The notes beneath the pieces are model-generated. The model was not told where the DNA came from. It did no database searches and worked only from the letters and a program-made list of their open reading frames with translations. A program made the position numbers and the translations under genes. A stretch of DNA of 64,000 nt from Acheta domesticus (taxonomy: Eukaryota; Arthropoda; Insecta; Orthoptera; Gryllidae): contig JAHLJT010008756.1 of NCBI GenBank assembly GCA_031308135.1, positions 106,780,415 through 106,844,414 of the forward strand, read 5' to 3'. Positions 44,277 to 56,660 of the stretch are shown piece by piece (the first letter of the stretch is position 1; each line of letters starts with the position of its first letter).

Positions 44277-45613
44277 GACGGTACTTCGCCAACATAATCA
44301 TTATTTTGATGGGACTTGTAAAGGCGCAGGGGTCTTGGCAGGGAGGAGCCGTGATTCGGGATCACATGTGATATGAATTTCAGCGACACCTTCCTGATAA
44401 CAAATTTGGATTTATTCCAATCAACAAAATTCCCAAATCCAGAAAAACAAATGCACAAGAAATCAAAACATTTATCGTCTCAGGTATCATTAATAAATTA
44501 CCTCAACTCAAATTTATTAGACCTTTGCGAATGGGATCCCTCGCTTACTAAATGCAAAACCATTTACTGCTCAATGAACACACACAACTTTACCATTTTC
44601 CCCATCCAAAATGCTTAAATTTATTTTACAAAATCAGTTTTTTCCTTTCTTTCTTGTCTGAAAACTATTACGTGAGATCACAATTTTGATTTAAATTTGA
44701 ATTCATTGCTTTAGTCCTCGACTTGGAACATGGAAAATATTACTGGTCGCTTCCTCCCGGTTCAAGTAATTAGTTCTCATTAACTAACATGTCCTCTCGT
44801 ATTTCCACTTTTCACTTTGCCCAGAATGAAGCCTTTGATACTTAACGTGCACCGTCTCCTCGCGCCATCCGACGGGGTCTGCTGCGAAGGTCGCGCACAC
44901 TCGCCCTGCCGCCACCACGAAAGCCCAGCCGCTATGCGCCGCCAAGGGCGAATTCCAGCCGGCCACGAGCCCTCTCGCGTCGCCTCCACAGCACGTTCTA
45001 CCAGGTTCCTCCGTCTTCGTTGCTTCTTGTCCGGTCCTCGAGTTTTAATACTGTCCGTGCGTTCGTGTACTCGAGCGCGGCCGTCGACACGAGTCAGTTG
45101 CTTCACTACAGTTCTGTGTTCGCACTATCTGCCGGGTAAATAATTACTTGATTCACTTTTCTAACTCACTTTTCAAAAACTCGACTTTGTTCAAACCTAG
45201 CCATTCAATCACAGTACATCTCCTATTACTGCGTCACGAAATATCGCCTTATTAGCTAGCGAAATTACTGCCGCTATTACGAACACCTTCACTTTCTACA
45301 ATTCAATAGTCTTTCCATGAATCTAGCCGGTGTCCGTTTTGATACCGCCGCTCAGACACCGAATAGGCACGACCGTTCGGTATCGCTGCTCAGACCAGAA
45401 GAGTGAAATTCCTTTTCAGTTAGCCACACTTCCCCTCTTTTTCCCTCACTATGTGACGTGAGTGGGGGGGGTTCTCTCTTATCAGCTTGGCCGGTACCCC
45501 TTTTGGTCAGTAAGCGCTTCTCCGAACGCGCCCAGCTTTGCGCGGTCATTTAAATCATATTTCTTCTCTTTCGTTTCTTCCTTGGCTCTTGCCCTCACCA
45601 TCATCCACTTATC

Positions 45614-45616
<3 letters not shown>
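44274..45616. mobile_element. Solo LTR-like element inserted in (TA)n
   Basis: This 1,343-bp segment starts TGTGACGG and ends ATCACA (TG...CA with a 5-bp TGTGA/TCACA inverted end) and is flanked by (TA)n on both sides. The 4 bp on each side can be read as ATAT, matching the 4-bp target duplications in AT-rich sites known for 17.6/297-type gypsy elements. There is no internal RT, primer binding site or second LTR, so it would be a solo LTR. The middle (44850-45100) is GC-rich with open frames on both strands that I do not treat as genes. Strand cannot be fixed. Confidence 0.6.

Positions 45617-45651
<35 letters not shown>
45617..45651. repeat. (TA)n microsatellite, right of LTR-like insert
   Basis: About 17 AT units starting directly after the ATCACA end of the preceding element. 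Confidence 0.93.
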
Positions 45652-45655
<4 letters not shown>

Positions 45656-48505
45656 TACTGTTTTTACATTAAAATGGAGACAGATTTTCGTTCCCATTTC
45701 GTATGCAATCTTTTAACCATTAAATGTTACAGAACATTAATACTATTCTTTTTAATGCATTTCATTTTAAAACTCACCTTTTTTAGAATTGTTTAAAGTC
45801 AATAAAACAATAAAAACAAGGCGAGGCAAGTGAAGCTCAATATTTCTTTAAAAAATAATCTAAACCTACTGAAAACATTTTAATATCAAAACGGAAAAGA
45901 TAGAAAGAAGGCCAGTGTTTTTCAAACTACCTCTTAAATATATTATTTATTAATTATATTTATAATATTAGTGGTTTTGCCTTCCCGTTTTTTAGGATGA
46001 TCGTCACTCCCAAGAAAGCATTCATGAATGATGAGTATATCGTTGTTTGCCTTTGCCTTCCCCTTCAGAATGACAAATTGAAATCATCCGCGCATTTCAC
46101 TGGGTTCATAAGCATACCTTTTACATCCTCACTTAACAGTGGCGATTTCACTATTGTCCGCACTGCGTTGATCACAAATTTTTGGTGTCTATTCAACATG
46201 ATGAACCTATAGTTCTCTTTAAATCTTCCCATATTTTTGCTAATTTAACGTCAGAAAGAAACACACGCCAGATATTTTGTAAATGGGCTTGGAAATAATA
46301 AATATCCCAAATAATAAAAAAATATTAACACTGAGTGCCTCATTAACGAATAAGGATTCACTTCTATTTGAGAATGAAATTGAAATTAATAGTTCTCGCA
46401 TGTGAACCATGAAGGTCCAAAACATAACGGGAAATTTGAGTAGGAATATTAAAACCTTTGAGATATGGAAATGGACGTTTTATGATTAAGAACTATTTGA
46501 ATTTCCAATAAAGGATGGAGTTTGTTTTGGCGTGAATTTTAATGTGATGTTGGAATACACAAATAAATTTTATGTTTCTGCGCTTCCTTGCCAATTGTAC
46601 AGGAAAACTTTTTGTATATTTTCTTGCACATAATAGTCTGTTTAAAGCCACATGTAAAATTAAGAACTATTCATTACTTTATTTTAAGACGTAAAATAAA
46701 GACGTAAAATAAATGAGCTAGTGCCTCTCAGCGAATTAGCGAAATCAGATGACTTGATATTTTTAATAAGACGAGTACGTCTACCGGCACTGGTTTCTTC
46801 ATAAACTTCTAAATATAACCTCGCCAAACGCACTACTAGGTAATCGTTTCGATCTTCATACTTTTATGTCATCCTGTATCATGCACTTGAATTTGCTATT
46901 CATATTTCTGGGGAAGGAATGCCACATATCTGAGAATCTCAGAAATAATTACTCACATTTAGACGTTTTATGCTACATTAACTCGGCGAGACTCATTACT
47001 GCAGATAAAACGACTTGACAGAGTCCAGAACACTGAGGATTCTTTGTAAGTGGGCTACTGCTCGGTATAGCTACACTAGAAGTCCGATTTCAAATTTAAC
47101 ATACCAGGAAAGCACCAATTTCTCAATGAGAAAAATTCTGTGTAAGTGTAAAAAGAAATAAAAGCCCAAGAAAAAGCAATATCCTACACCTAGAAAGCTG
47201 TTTTCAGGTTCGAAGCAGATATATCATCAAATTGTTATGAACATAGATTTAACATTTTGAATTCAAACTTATATGTGCCTTTAAAAATTCGCCAGTAACA
47301 AGGACATCTAATAGTCACACGGAGGCAAGAATGAATTAATTAAATGGCAAGAATGAATACACAAACTTATCTGTAAGAAACAAAACAATCGATTAGTTTG
47401 ACTCACGATACATTAAAGCAGTTCCAGAATACAAGCACATATGGCGCAAATTTCATAGCTATTTATGTCAGTTGTTTAATCCTTCATTTCTGTCAGTAAT
47501 TTGCCTTGATTTTACTCAGCTCGTCAAGTGCGTAAATTTCTAATAATGCATCTTGCCAGTCCTGTTACTTACAGTCCTAGTCCTAATCAAATTTAATCCC
47601 TGTATTAACAATGAAACGTGCTCTATCAGATGTTTCTGTGATGAGTAATTTGAATATATTGACGATAATCGTGTTCTTTGACAATTATTCAGTTTTAAGA
47701 CTTTTTCAGAACTCCCAAATTTCAATTTTCACAATTGAACATCCAATTTTAGTTTGTGTGAAGAGTAGAATAATAAATAATACTACTATATAGAACACGT
47801 GTTGAATTCATACAAATGTGAAAATTTCCATTTTTATTTAGATAATATGATATTAATTGTAACATATAAAGACAGCTCTTTGTACCTGAAAAAAGTGGAA
47901 CAACGTCGACGGTATTCTCGACGGGATATACACAAACACACTGGTTGTACCGCATGCAGTACCGTATGCAGGCAAGTTGGACTGCATTACATATTCATAG
48001 TTTACTCACGTTTATAACAATGCATATGAAATACTAATAATGCTACCAAATAGTAGTGGAATTAATGATCACGTCATTAACGCATTCCTCTGATAATCGA
48101 TGTTAAAATTATGACTGCACAGCAATTATATTAGCACACCCTAGCTCACCCAAATAAGAGAATATCAGTGCCCCTACCTTATTTGCAATTGTAATTATCT
48201 CTAAATTATTCTCATAAAGTGCTAACTGTTGAATGTTCACCTCGAAATTCCTACCTTATTTTGTCTGACCTCATTTATCTCTATGGAATCGGTACAACTA
48301 CATAAAACTACATACAACTAAAGTGGAAAGCTTAAATGATTTACACCTCCTATTAAAGAGATATTGAGGATTAAATTTCTTCCATTAGACTACCTAAAAC
48401 CGTGGATGCCAATTTTACATATTTTGAAACATATCGTACTCTGTAATTACTACAAATCTTCCTATATTTAGATTATATTCATATTTAGAAAAGTACCGTA
48501 TAAAA
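45652..48505. other. Large unannotated stretch
   Basis: Uniformly AT-rich. No gene, RNA, microsatellite or family member recognised; the open frames present are all below about 75 codons. Confidence 0.5.
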
Positions 48506-48509
48506 GTTG

Positions 48510-48610
48510 ATGTTGCAAATCCTTCAATCAGAACTCGAACTGAAGACTTTCGGTCTACAAAGCTCCGTTTTACGTTATCGCTACTACAAGCACTGTCGCT
48601 GCCAGTATTC
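48510..48610 (-). mobile_element. tRNA-like SINE head, family unassigned
   Basis: On the minus strand: GTAGCGATAACGTAAAACGG (A-box-like TAGCGATAACG), then, about 30 bp on, GTCTTCAGTTCGAGTTCTG with a B-box-like AGTTCGAGTTC. Both are in the right order and close to the right spacing for a tRNA-derived promoter. I found no second copy, so it could be an old pseudo-tRNA. Confidence 0.45.
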
Positions 48611-48689
48611 TCTTTTGAAATTTTTTTTTGTTCAATTTTGTACTAATCTATTCGAACGCGATTACTCAACACTGAACGTTAACCGAAAG

Positions 48690-49045
48690 TTACGAGCCGT
48701 ATCGGCCAGCGGTGAACGTGTCCTTGTAGATTCAGTCCGCGGCGTCGCACACGACCGCTCACGCGCGCTCCCGCACGGCGAGGGGGGGGGGCGCCACGCA
48801 CCACCGCCCCCGCCCCGCCACAGCAACAGCAGCCGGCATTATCATAAATAAATTATTAAATAGTGCCGCATTGTTCCGGGAGCGGTGTCTGCAAACACGG
48901 CCTCCGGAGTTTGCTGAAGCGATGCGATGCCCACGGGGGTGGAAGGGGAGGGGGCGGAGGGGGACGGGGTATGGGGGACGGGGGAAAGGGCAGGTCGAGG
49001 GGAAGAAAGGGGTGCCGGTTCAACGCGTGCGCACCAGCGAACACA
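48690..49045. other. Pair of GC/CpG islands with strong G-run array
   Basis: The first part (48690-48835) is CpG-rich with a ten-G run at about 48783. The second (48885-49045) has many G-tracts of 4-5 on the plus strand (48936-48997; GGGGGCGGAGGGGGACGGGG units), a strong G-quadruplex candidate. Between them lies an AT-rich 40-bp gap. The open frames in this block are compositional. Confidence 0.55.
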
Positions 49046-49798
49046 AATACAATAGGTTTTCTGAACGACCTCTCCTATTAAACGACCGCCATTCTCAAGG
49101 ATCGGCATATTTTTGGAAAGGTCATGAAGCTATGTATCGAACGTATTTATGAACCTCTTATAATTGATCCGTTCTCACTGCTACTGACGGGGGTAGATCA
49201 GATCCTTCCACGGACAACACGGCCGAATTTAACTTTTAAAATAAAAAAAGTGAGTTAGAGATACCCATAGACCCATATCACTCTAACAGACAGTTGTTTC
49301 ATTAGAGTTCTGTCCTCTTTTTTTTTTCAATTTGTTCACACTTCAGGTATTCGGGTGTAGAGGTCTTCTGACATTTTGCGAAAGTAAAATTATTAATTTA
49401 CCACGCCGTTATTGTTAATAAATTACATGGACTTTCTTTATATCATATTAGCTTTAGAGTCCAGGAAAATAGTCAATGAAAGTTCATACTTTATGTTTCA
49501 TTACTTTCCGTTATTACATACTATCATTGCACTTTTGTAAGTAGCGTGAAATGTCAGTTATTATTATTTCCGCTCGAACGCCTCAATTTTAATTATTTTG
49601 ATGATACTAATTTAACATATTCTCTCCAGGACTAGCTCACATGAACGCGGTTTCAATTTTGAGCCACCCCTTTATGTAAGTGGGAGGCCTTGCCCAACAT
49701 TGGGATCAATGTCTTTATTATTTATTTAACTTAAAATTTCAGGAAAAATCAAGATAAGGCGCACATGGAAATCTGAAAAACAATTGAGGCGTCCTCTT
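49046..49798. other. Unannotated stretch
   Basis: AT-rich, no feature recognised. Confidence 0.5.
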
Positions 49799-49915
49799 AG
49801 AGAGGGAGCTAACCCACAAAATTCAAAATATTGATTTCTGAACGTATTCGATTATGAACACATTGAATATGTCAATGAATTGATGTTTTGAATTTTGTGG
49901 GTTAGCTCCATCTCT
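49799..49915. mobile_element. 117-bp palindrome (foldback or hairpin)
   Basis: The left arm 49801-49829 (AGAGGGAGCTAACCCACAAA, then ATTCAAAAT) and right arm, about 49887-49915, are inverted over 28-29 bp with one mismatch. The inner part also pairs imperfectly (GAACGTATTCGAT with ATTGAATATGTC), leaving a loop of only a few bases near 49857. It is a MITE-like foldback; a small-RNA precursor hairpin is a less likely alternative. Confidence 0.65.
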
Positions 49916-50104
49916 CACTGGATGTCTCAATTCACAAATTGACGATTGAAGAAGGAAAACGAGAAATATACGCAGCAGAAGGACGAGGAGAAGGAACAGA
50001 TAAGGGAGGAAGATGAAGAAGAAGAAAAGGGAGAAAATGTTCAAGGGTAATGCGTGATAAAACTTAGAATGAAATTAACCATAAACCTGTGATAACGTAA
50101 AACA
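49916..50104. other. Purine-rich stretch
   Basis: GAAGAAGGA-type purine tract at 49950-50035, with an open minus-strand frame rich in Leu/Phe/Ile that is compositional. Confidence 0.5.
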
Positions 50105-50295
50105 AGAGTTTGGTCTCCACTGCAGGTGCCGCGGGTGAGTGGAGGAGAGACGGAAGGTCTCGGCGCGGGTGGCGGCGGCGGCGGCGGCGGTCGCTATGTG
50201 CCCGCGCCCTCTCACGCTCCACGCTCCACGCTCTCGGTCCACCCTCCCCTCCACTCTACGTCCTCTCTACCCAGTTCCATCGCTCCCGCCACCAG
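50105..50295. other. GC island with (GGC)n
   Basis: A short GGC trinucleotide run at about 50169-50191 within GC-rich DNA, followed by imperfect CTCCACGCT units. Two plus-strand frames are open only because of composition. Confidence 0.5.
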
Positions 50296-50344
50296 ACAAA
50301 TGTCTCAATGGTGTCTAGGCATTATTTTTACTTTATGTAAGTTT

Positions 50345-50805
50345 CGAAAAATCAGGGATTTCAATGTAAATTATAGCAGGTTCTTTTAAGAGTTCTTTAG
50401 GCTATTCGAAGACAAAGTTTAATAAACTAGGAAGCCATTTTTGAGAAAATTTTGAAATTGTTGTTCAGGAGTTATGTAAAGTTCTCCCCAAAATAAAAAT
50501 ATCCTTATAAAACTCTTACGGCCTTGAGTTCAAATCGATCCCGGAATATTAATTTTGGTGAAAATCGTCTGAACAGTTTAGGTGCTACCATTGACCATCG
50601 GTCTGACAGACATTTTGGCGTTCAATTGATTTTTCAGTTTCAAGAACACAGAAAACATGGATTCTGACTACACAACGTGTTAGATGAAAAAAATTAATAC
50701 ATATAGCAACATTTATCCACTTTTTCGTTACCAGTGCCAGGAAATAAATAGTTTTTCTCTAAAAAAAATCCCCTATTTTCAGCGCACGATTACAATATTT
50801 TCTCT
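50345..50805 (-). repeat. Dispersed repeat B copy
   Basis: On the minus strand: ATTGTAATCGTGCGCTGAAA, CTGGCACTGGTAACGAAAA, AGTGGATAAATGTTG, CACGTTGTGTAGTCAGAATC, AATGTCTGTCAGACCGATGG, TAAACTGTTCAGACGATTTT, then TTTTCTCAAAAATGGCTTCC. The order and spacing are the same as in 25459-25800 and 59045-59550. Confidence 0.82.
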
Positions 50806-53010
50806 TCTTACCAAGTCGTAATCTCAATTACATGAAGAAATGTTTCTAACGTCGATCTGAGAACAAGGACGAAAATCAATAGTAAGGAATTATGCAATCT
50901 TGAGTGAGAACGTAAAGTTTAGTAGAACGCTCTAATCCGAGTGGTGTAATGAAGTAAGTGAAGTGAAGTATTTCATGTAAAAGATGGAATATCATATTGG
51001 TGGAGTATTAACTGAGGACAGTACTGTGAAAAATTAAATGGACTAAAGTATTTGGGAGAGTAAATGCAGTGAATTGTCTGCATAGAATTAGACCTGAAGG
51101 AACAACTTAATGCTGATTTAAAATGTAAAGAAGAGATATCCTTATTGAAAATTGTTAATTTAGCTAAACTTTTCGTCATTATTTCCGTTTAAAAAAACAA
51201 TACCGTGTATTTTTTTATAATGAATGTTATCTTTCATTTTGAATGCGAGTGTTTTAATTGAATATTTTCTGTAAGTTGCTTTATTCAGATCTAAAGTGTT
51301 TAGTGTAGAATCATCAGCCTTGATTAATATTAAATGAATATTTTCACTTCCCCCATTTAGTAGATTCATTATATTTCTGACTAATAGAAATAGTAAATGC
51401 CATCTCAATACCGAAACTAAACGGATGTAGAATTTATATGTTTGATACACTGCTCTGGTTACGAATAAAGGCCCTTCGCTTGGACGAGAGTTCTGAACGA
51501 GAGTTCGATCCACTACGCAACAAAATATCGGGTTTTGCTTTCCGGGGACGCGGCCTAGCTCCGTTTATGGCGTCGTCTCACTTTTCGCCCGTTGCAACCA
51601 CGGAAACCTGCAAGTGGACCTCCCTCCAGCAGACCTCAGGAACCGATCCATGGCGATGACTCACTCCGCCCGCCCTGAATCAGTTATTCGGAACGAGTCT
51701 CCTGCTCCCATCGTTGAGCCAACAGATGAAACATCACTCCAAGTATCGAATATCAAGGACATAACCGAGGCTTGGAGTAAAGGAGTTTTCGTAAGATGTG
51801 ATAATATCGTGAACCTGCACAATACACTTGTCACAGTTCATACGTGTGGCTCTGTATAAGACTAAGAAGGGAACGAAGAGATAATACGGTCAACAGATGT
51901 CAGCAAAAGATCAACTTATTGTAAACCAAAGTTAAATTCCTTCTATATTTGAAGAATTTTATTACATATTCTGCAACCTGTGTCCACTATGGACACTGCA
52001 TGCGCAATCAGCCAGAGTACATAAGAGCATTCCTCCAGCCATCCTAAGGGAAGCAATATAGAACTAGAAGGAAACTTGACTCAAGTGACATGCTTTCGGC
52101 CAATCACAAACGAAGAAGAAGCCAAACCTTCTGAATAGCTCTTACAAGAAATCATTCATTTGTACGCCATTAGAGAATAGGACAGTTTCACTATGGAACA
52201 GAAGGTAGGTATTCCGGCAGTGGAACGTTGTTCGGCGAATCATTTTCAACAGTATTTTACATTGAAGAATATCTGCAATTATTAAGCTGGATCTATTTCA
52301 TTTTATGTGTAAAACGAACAGGAATAAAATGCACACTGTGAGTAACATGTGCTGGATAAAAAGGTTTGCACTTGATTAGATGTAGATGTATTTTCCTTTT
52401 CAGCTTTTGCATTTTAAGGTTTCATTTATTTGCATTTATGATATTTTCTCAATTCATGCTTGCTACGAAATTCCGTCGAATCTGTAATTAAAAAAGTGAT
52501 TAACCACTGGATGGCGATCAACAAGCATGTGCGAGAGACCACTAGATCCTCTGGCGTAGTGGCCACGCACCCCGTCGCGGGCAGCTTTCTGCGAGGACAT
52601 CCACAGGTAGTGACGGTGCACCACAGCCGAGAAGTTAAGGCAATCAGGTAGGATAGTTATCGGCTTCTTAAGCGTAAGGTAAAAGAAAAGAGAGGACTAG
52701 ATATTGTAGAAATTCTCCATTCTTTCTGTACGCTCACTGTACAGCAAAGATTTTGTATGTCGATGTCGACGTATAATAGGACCTAGGCACGTCGTGCGTC
52801 ATCAGCTAACGTTGGAAGGCATTGAGAAGGGCCGTTCGTCTCCCCGCCTCAGCAGAACTGTAGGGAGGGAAGAGAGCCAAGGACGAGCCGCTGCCGCAGC
52901 GAGCTCCTGACCCGTTACGCAGAGAGGCGTAGCGCCTGGCAAGGTCGGGTAGAACCGGGTTATAGAAACCACTAGATTAACTGATTTTAAATTAACTGGC
53001 AAGACAATTC
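50806..53010. other. Large unannotated stretch
   Basis: No gene recognised. The plus-strand frames at 51438-51859 lie in a less AT-rich patch (51460-51800) of normal amino-acid composition, but no domain, start context or splice signals support them. Confidence 0.4.
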
Positions 53011-53017
53011 ATAGATT

Positions 53018-53305
53018 GGCAGTTAAGGTTAAGGTATCCCCTGTGCATTGCACACAGGCCGATGTGGCCCTAAGGGGAGGTGAAGGTAGGGCTCCACCTT
53101 TTCGTCGCCGCCGGCACAAGGAGGAGGTTGTGTGGCGAGCACAACGCTCCGGCCGCCTTTACCCCCCAGGAAAGATCCTGGTACTCACTTGGAAACGAGG
53201 CTGAGTCACCCCAGAGCCACCCTGAAGGGAAAGCACCAGATAAAAATCCCAGCCTAAGCCGGGATTCGAACCTGGGAAGCCAACCACTGAGGCATCACGG
53301 CACTA
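53018..53305 (-). mobile_element. SINE family G copy with tRNA-like head
   Basis: Read on the minus strand: GTGATGCCTCAGTGGTTGGC (A-box region), CCAGGTTCGAATCCCGG (perfect B-box), then GGCTTAGGCTGGGATTTTTA, the GGTGGCTCTGGGGTGACTC block, GCCGGAGCGTTGTGCTCGCC, and an end near GATACCTTAACC. The left part (53018-53184) is single copy; the right part is shared with the second member of the tandem duplication. Confidence 0.82.
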
Positions 53306-55773
53306 CCAAACCAATACATATCCCGCCTAAGAAACAGACACACATTTCACATTTTCTTTCAATATCTCTCCGACATTAAATAAGGTAAGAACATTTCTGG
53401 CATTTACCTGTTCCTTTCTAAACCCTATCATTCACCGCCTTCTGACGAATGTTTAAAGAATTTCTCTTGCAATAACATAGGTTCAAGGCATAACCTCAGA
53501 AATCACTAGGGGGAGGTGACAAGACGTTACTCCCCTCTCATAATCGTCCTACATTTGTTTCATAACTCCGCTACAAGCTCATCACAGTGGAGAATCCCTC
53601 TTGAATTTTCAATCTTCAATGTGTACTAAGATCCATTTCGTAATGAACCTTGATAGATTATTACCGTGCAGAAAAAGACGATATTGATTCATTAAACAAA
53701 TAATAACGCAATGATCTATTTGGTAAAAAATTAAAAGTTTGTTTGAACTTCGTCTATTACATAAGGATGAAATGAAATTAAAAATAGATGAAAATTGATA
53801 TCTTTATTATTCATTCAATTATTCTAATTTAATTAACTGATTTTCCAAAGAAACACTTCCCGGTTCATTGAGGATATCTTTATTATTGCTTCAATTTACA
53901 TGATTTCGAGGTTCGTTAATTATAAAAGCGACTGACAACTATGCAAGAACATCAATCTCGAAGAGAAGTGAAATGTCAGAGCGAGGCGATAGAGAGTTGG
54001 GTCACGGCCAGACGATGAGACAGGCAGGGAAGCAGACGATAGTAGAACATGTGCGGAAGTAGTGGCGAAAGTGGAGAACCGACAAATGAGAGGAAAATGA
54101 GAATGCAGACGCGAAAATGAGACGCGAATCCACTGCATCGTGAAAACAAGACAGAGCGCATTTCCCTCCCTTAATTGTAAATGATGTTCAGTTTTCCTAA
54201 ATTTGGTAGCAACAGGAACTACGGGCTGAACATTACTTGTCTAGTACAGCACGTACATCAAGACCCAAGCGCGAGGCGTCAATATAAGAATACATACGTA
54301 CTTCTGGCAGTACCAAATTCTGACAGCACGCGCCAACGAAAAACTGTGTGTTACACATTTTTTTTTCTGCTGGGATAGAATTAAACTCGCTGAAATAAGT
54401 CGAATAATTAGAGCAATATGACGATGCACGTCATATTTAGTACAATTATACAAGTAGACATGGAAATTTCAAACTGATGAATCACTTGGAAACCAGGTGA
54501 GTACCCCAGAGCCATTGAAGGGAAAGCACCAGATAAAAATCCCAGCCTAAGCCGGGATTCGAACCTGGGAGTAAGAAGCCAACCACTGAGGCATCACGGC
54601 GATAGCACTACCAAACCAATACATATCCCACCTAAGAAACAGACACACATTTCACATATTCTTTCAATATCTCTCCGATATTAAATAAGGTAAGAACATT
54701 TCTCGCATTTACCTGTTCCTTTCTAAACCCTATCATTCATCGCCTTCTGACGAGTGTTTAAAGAATTTCCCTTGCAATAACATAGGTTGAAGGCATAACC
54801 TCAGAAATCACTAGGGGGAGGTGACAAGACGTTACTCCCCTCTCATAATCGTCCTACATTTGTTTCATAACTCCGCTACAAGCTCATCACAGTGGAGAAT
54901 CCCCTTTGAATTTTCAATCTTCAATGTGTACTAAGATCCATTTCGTAATGAACCTTGATAGATTATTACCGTGCAGAAACAGAAGATATTGATTCATTAA
55001 TAACGCAATGATCTATTTGGTAAAAAATTAAAAGTTTGTTTGAACTTCGTCTATTGCATAAGGATGAAATGAAATTAAAAAATAGATGAAAATTGATATC
55101 TTTATTATTCATTCAATTATTCTAATTTAATTAACTGATTTTCCAAACAAACACTTCCCGGTTCATTGAGGATATCTTTATTGTTGCTTCAATTTACATG
55201 ATTTCGAGGTTCGTTAATTATAAAAGCGACTGACAACTATGCAAGAACATCAATCTCGAAGAGAAGTGAAATGTCAGAGCGAGGCGATAGAGAGTTGGGT
55301 CACGGCCAGACGATGAGACAGGCAGGGAAGCAGACGATTGTAGAACATGTGCGGAAGTAGAGGCGAAAGTGGAGAACCGACAAATGAGAGGAAAATGAGA
55401 ATGCAGACGCGAAAATGAGACGCGAATCCACTGCATCATGAAAAGAAGACAGAGCGCATTTCCCTCCCTTAATTGTAAATGATGTTCAGTTTTCCTAAAA
55501 GTTGGTAGCAACAGGAACTACGGGCTGAACATTACTTGTCTAGTACAGCACGTACATCAAGACCCAAGCGCAAGGTGTCAATATAAGAATACATACGTAT
55601 TTCTGGCAGTACCTAATTCTGACAGCACGCGCCAACGAAAAACTGTGTGTTACACTTTTTTTTCTGCTGGGATAGAATGAAACTCGCTGAAATAAGTCGA
55701 ATAATTAGAGCAATATGACGATGCACGTCTTTACTACAATTATACAAGTAGCAAGGAAATTTCGAACTGATGA
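53185..55773. repeat. Tandem segmental duplication, unit about 1.3 kb
   Basis: Copy 1 is 53185-54480 and copy 2 is 54482-55773, an offset of about 1,297 bp. Identity in the parts I compared is about 96-98%, with a 9-bp indel near 53694 and two 6-bp differences in the SINE head. The breakpoint lies inside a SINE G copy, so copy 2 carries only its head half (54482-54620). The minus-strand open frames at 53920-54138 and 55218-55511 share sequence because of the duplication; I see no domain in them. Confidence 0.93.
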
Positions 55774-56264
55774 GATACATTCTCAACCAGTTCAGGTGAG
55801 AAATAAGTACGTTGTAATACATCAAACAAGTTATTTGTATCAAGACACCGACTGAAACAATGCTGATATTTGGAGAAACTATAAATATCGTTGACACCTC
55901 GAGGTACTGCAGAGTAAAAAGCACAACGACGCTGTTATGGTACCGGACTTCGCTATGATTACTAAAGGTTGACGAGATTCCTTTAGCGGTTGTCTCAAAC
56001 ACCAGGCCATATCTGGGGGAACGCCCAAACTGCACTATCCCAATATATTCTTGGGTCTCCGGGATACACTGCACTCTAGGCTCTGTTACCAAAGTTTAAA
56101 TCGTCATACTGCGACCTCCCTTCAGGCCGAAATGTCCTGAACTACACGGGTCAGCTGAGGATAACTGTGCGTTAGAAAAAGCATCTTCCGGCCAGACAAG
56201 AAAATTGACTCCGTCCTCGGAAGCCCACACTGTCGCACAATCCCATTATCTGTGCGGAAACATT
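55774..56264. other. Unannotated stretch
   Basis: The 159-codon minus-strand frame at 55613-56092 begins here and ends inside duplication copy 2, so it crosses a duplication boundary and is probably fortuitous. Nothing else is recognised. Confidence 0.5.
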
Positions 56265-56660
56265 CGTTGCCACTGCCGCAACTCGTTCAGTTGCAGCTTG
56301 GGGCGCCCGCAGCGCGGCGTGGCGGCCGCTTCGCGGGCCTCGGTGGCGTCTCGCTCGGGGCGCGGCCGCTAGGCGGCTACGCGTCGGCCCTCGCTCCCCC
56401 CCCCCACAGCCGCCAGGCGAGCAACAAGTGGCTGCGGCGCCCTCCCCCGCCTCTGGCTCCCGCTCCTCCGCGCCCCCCCCCCACGATTCCAACCCCGGCC
56501 CTTGCCCTTCCTTACTTCCTTCCTCTGGACCCCAGACCCTATTCAAACGGCTTCCCTCAACCCGACTCAGGCCCCCGACGCCACCCACGCCCTCGATCCG
56601 TACTCGACCCCGCCTTTCCCCGTGCCGTTCCCACATCCGCCGCGCCCCGTTCTACCCCTC
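56265..56660. other. GC/CpG island, C-rich on plus strand
   Basis: CpG-dense left half (GCGGCGTGGCGGCCGCTTCG) and C-rich right half with runs of up to 10 C. Long frames on all sides (219 codons at 56252-56911 plus, 154 codons minus) are open because stops are rare. The 219-codon frame ends inside a SINE A head, which argues against it being a gene. Confidence 0.55.

Noticed and set aside
55613..56092. 159-codon minus-strand frame
   Set aside because: It starts outside and ends inside duplication copy 2, so the frame exists only because of the junction; no domain recognised.
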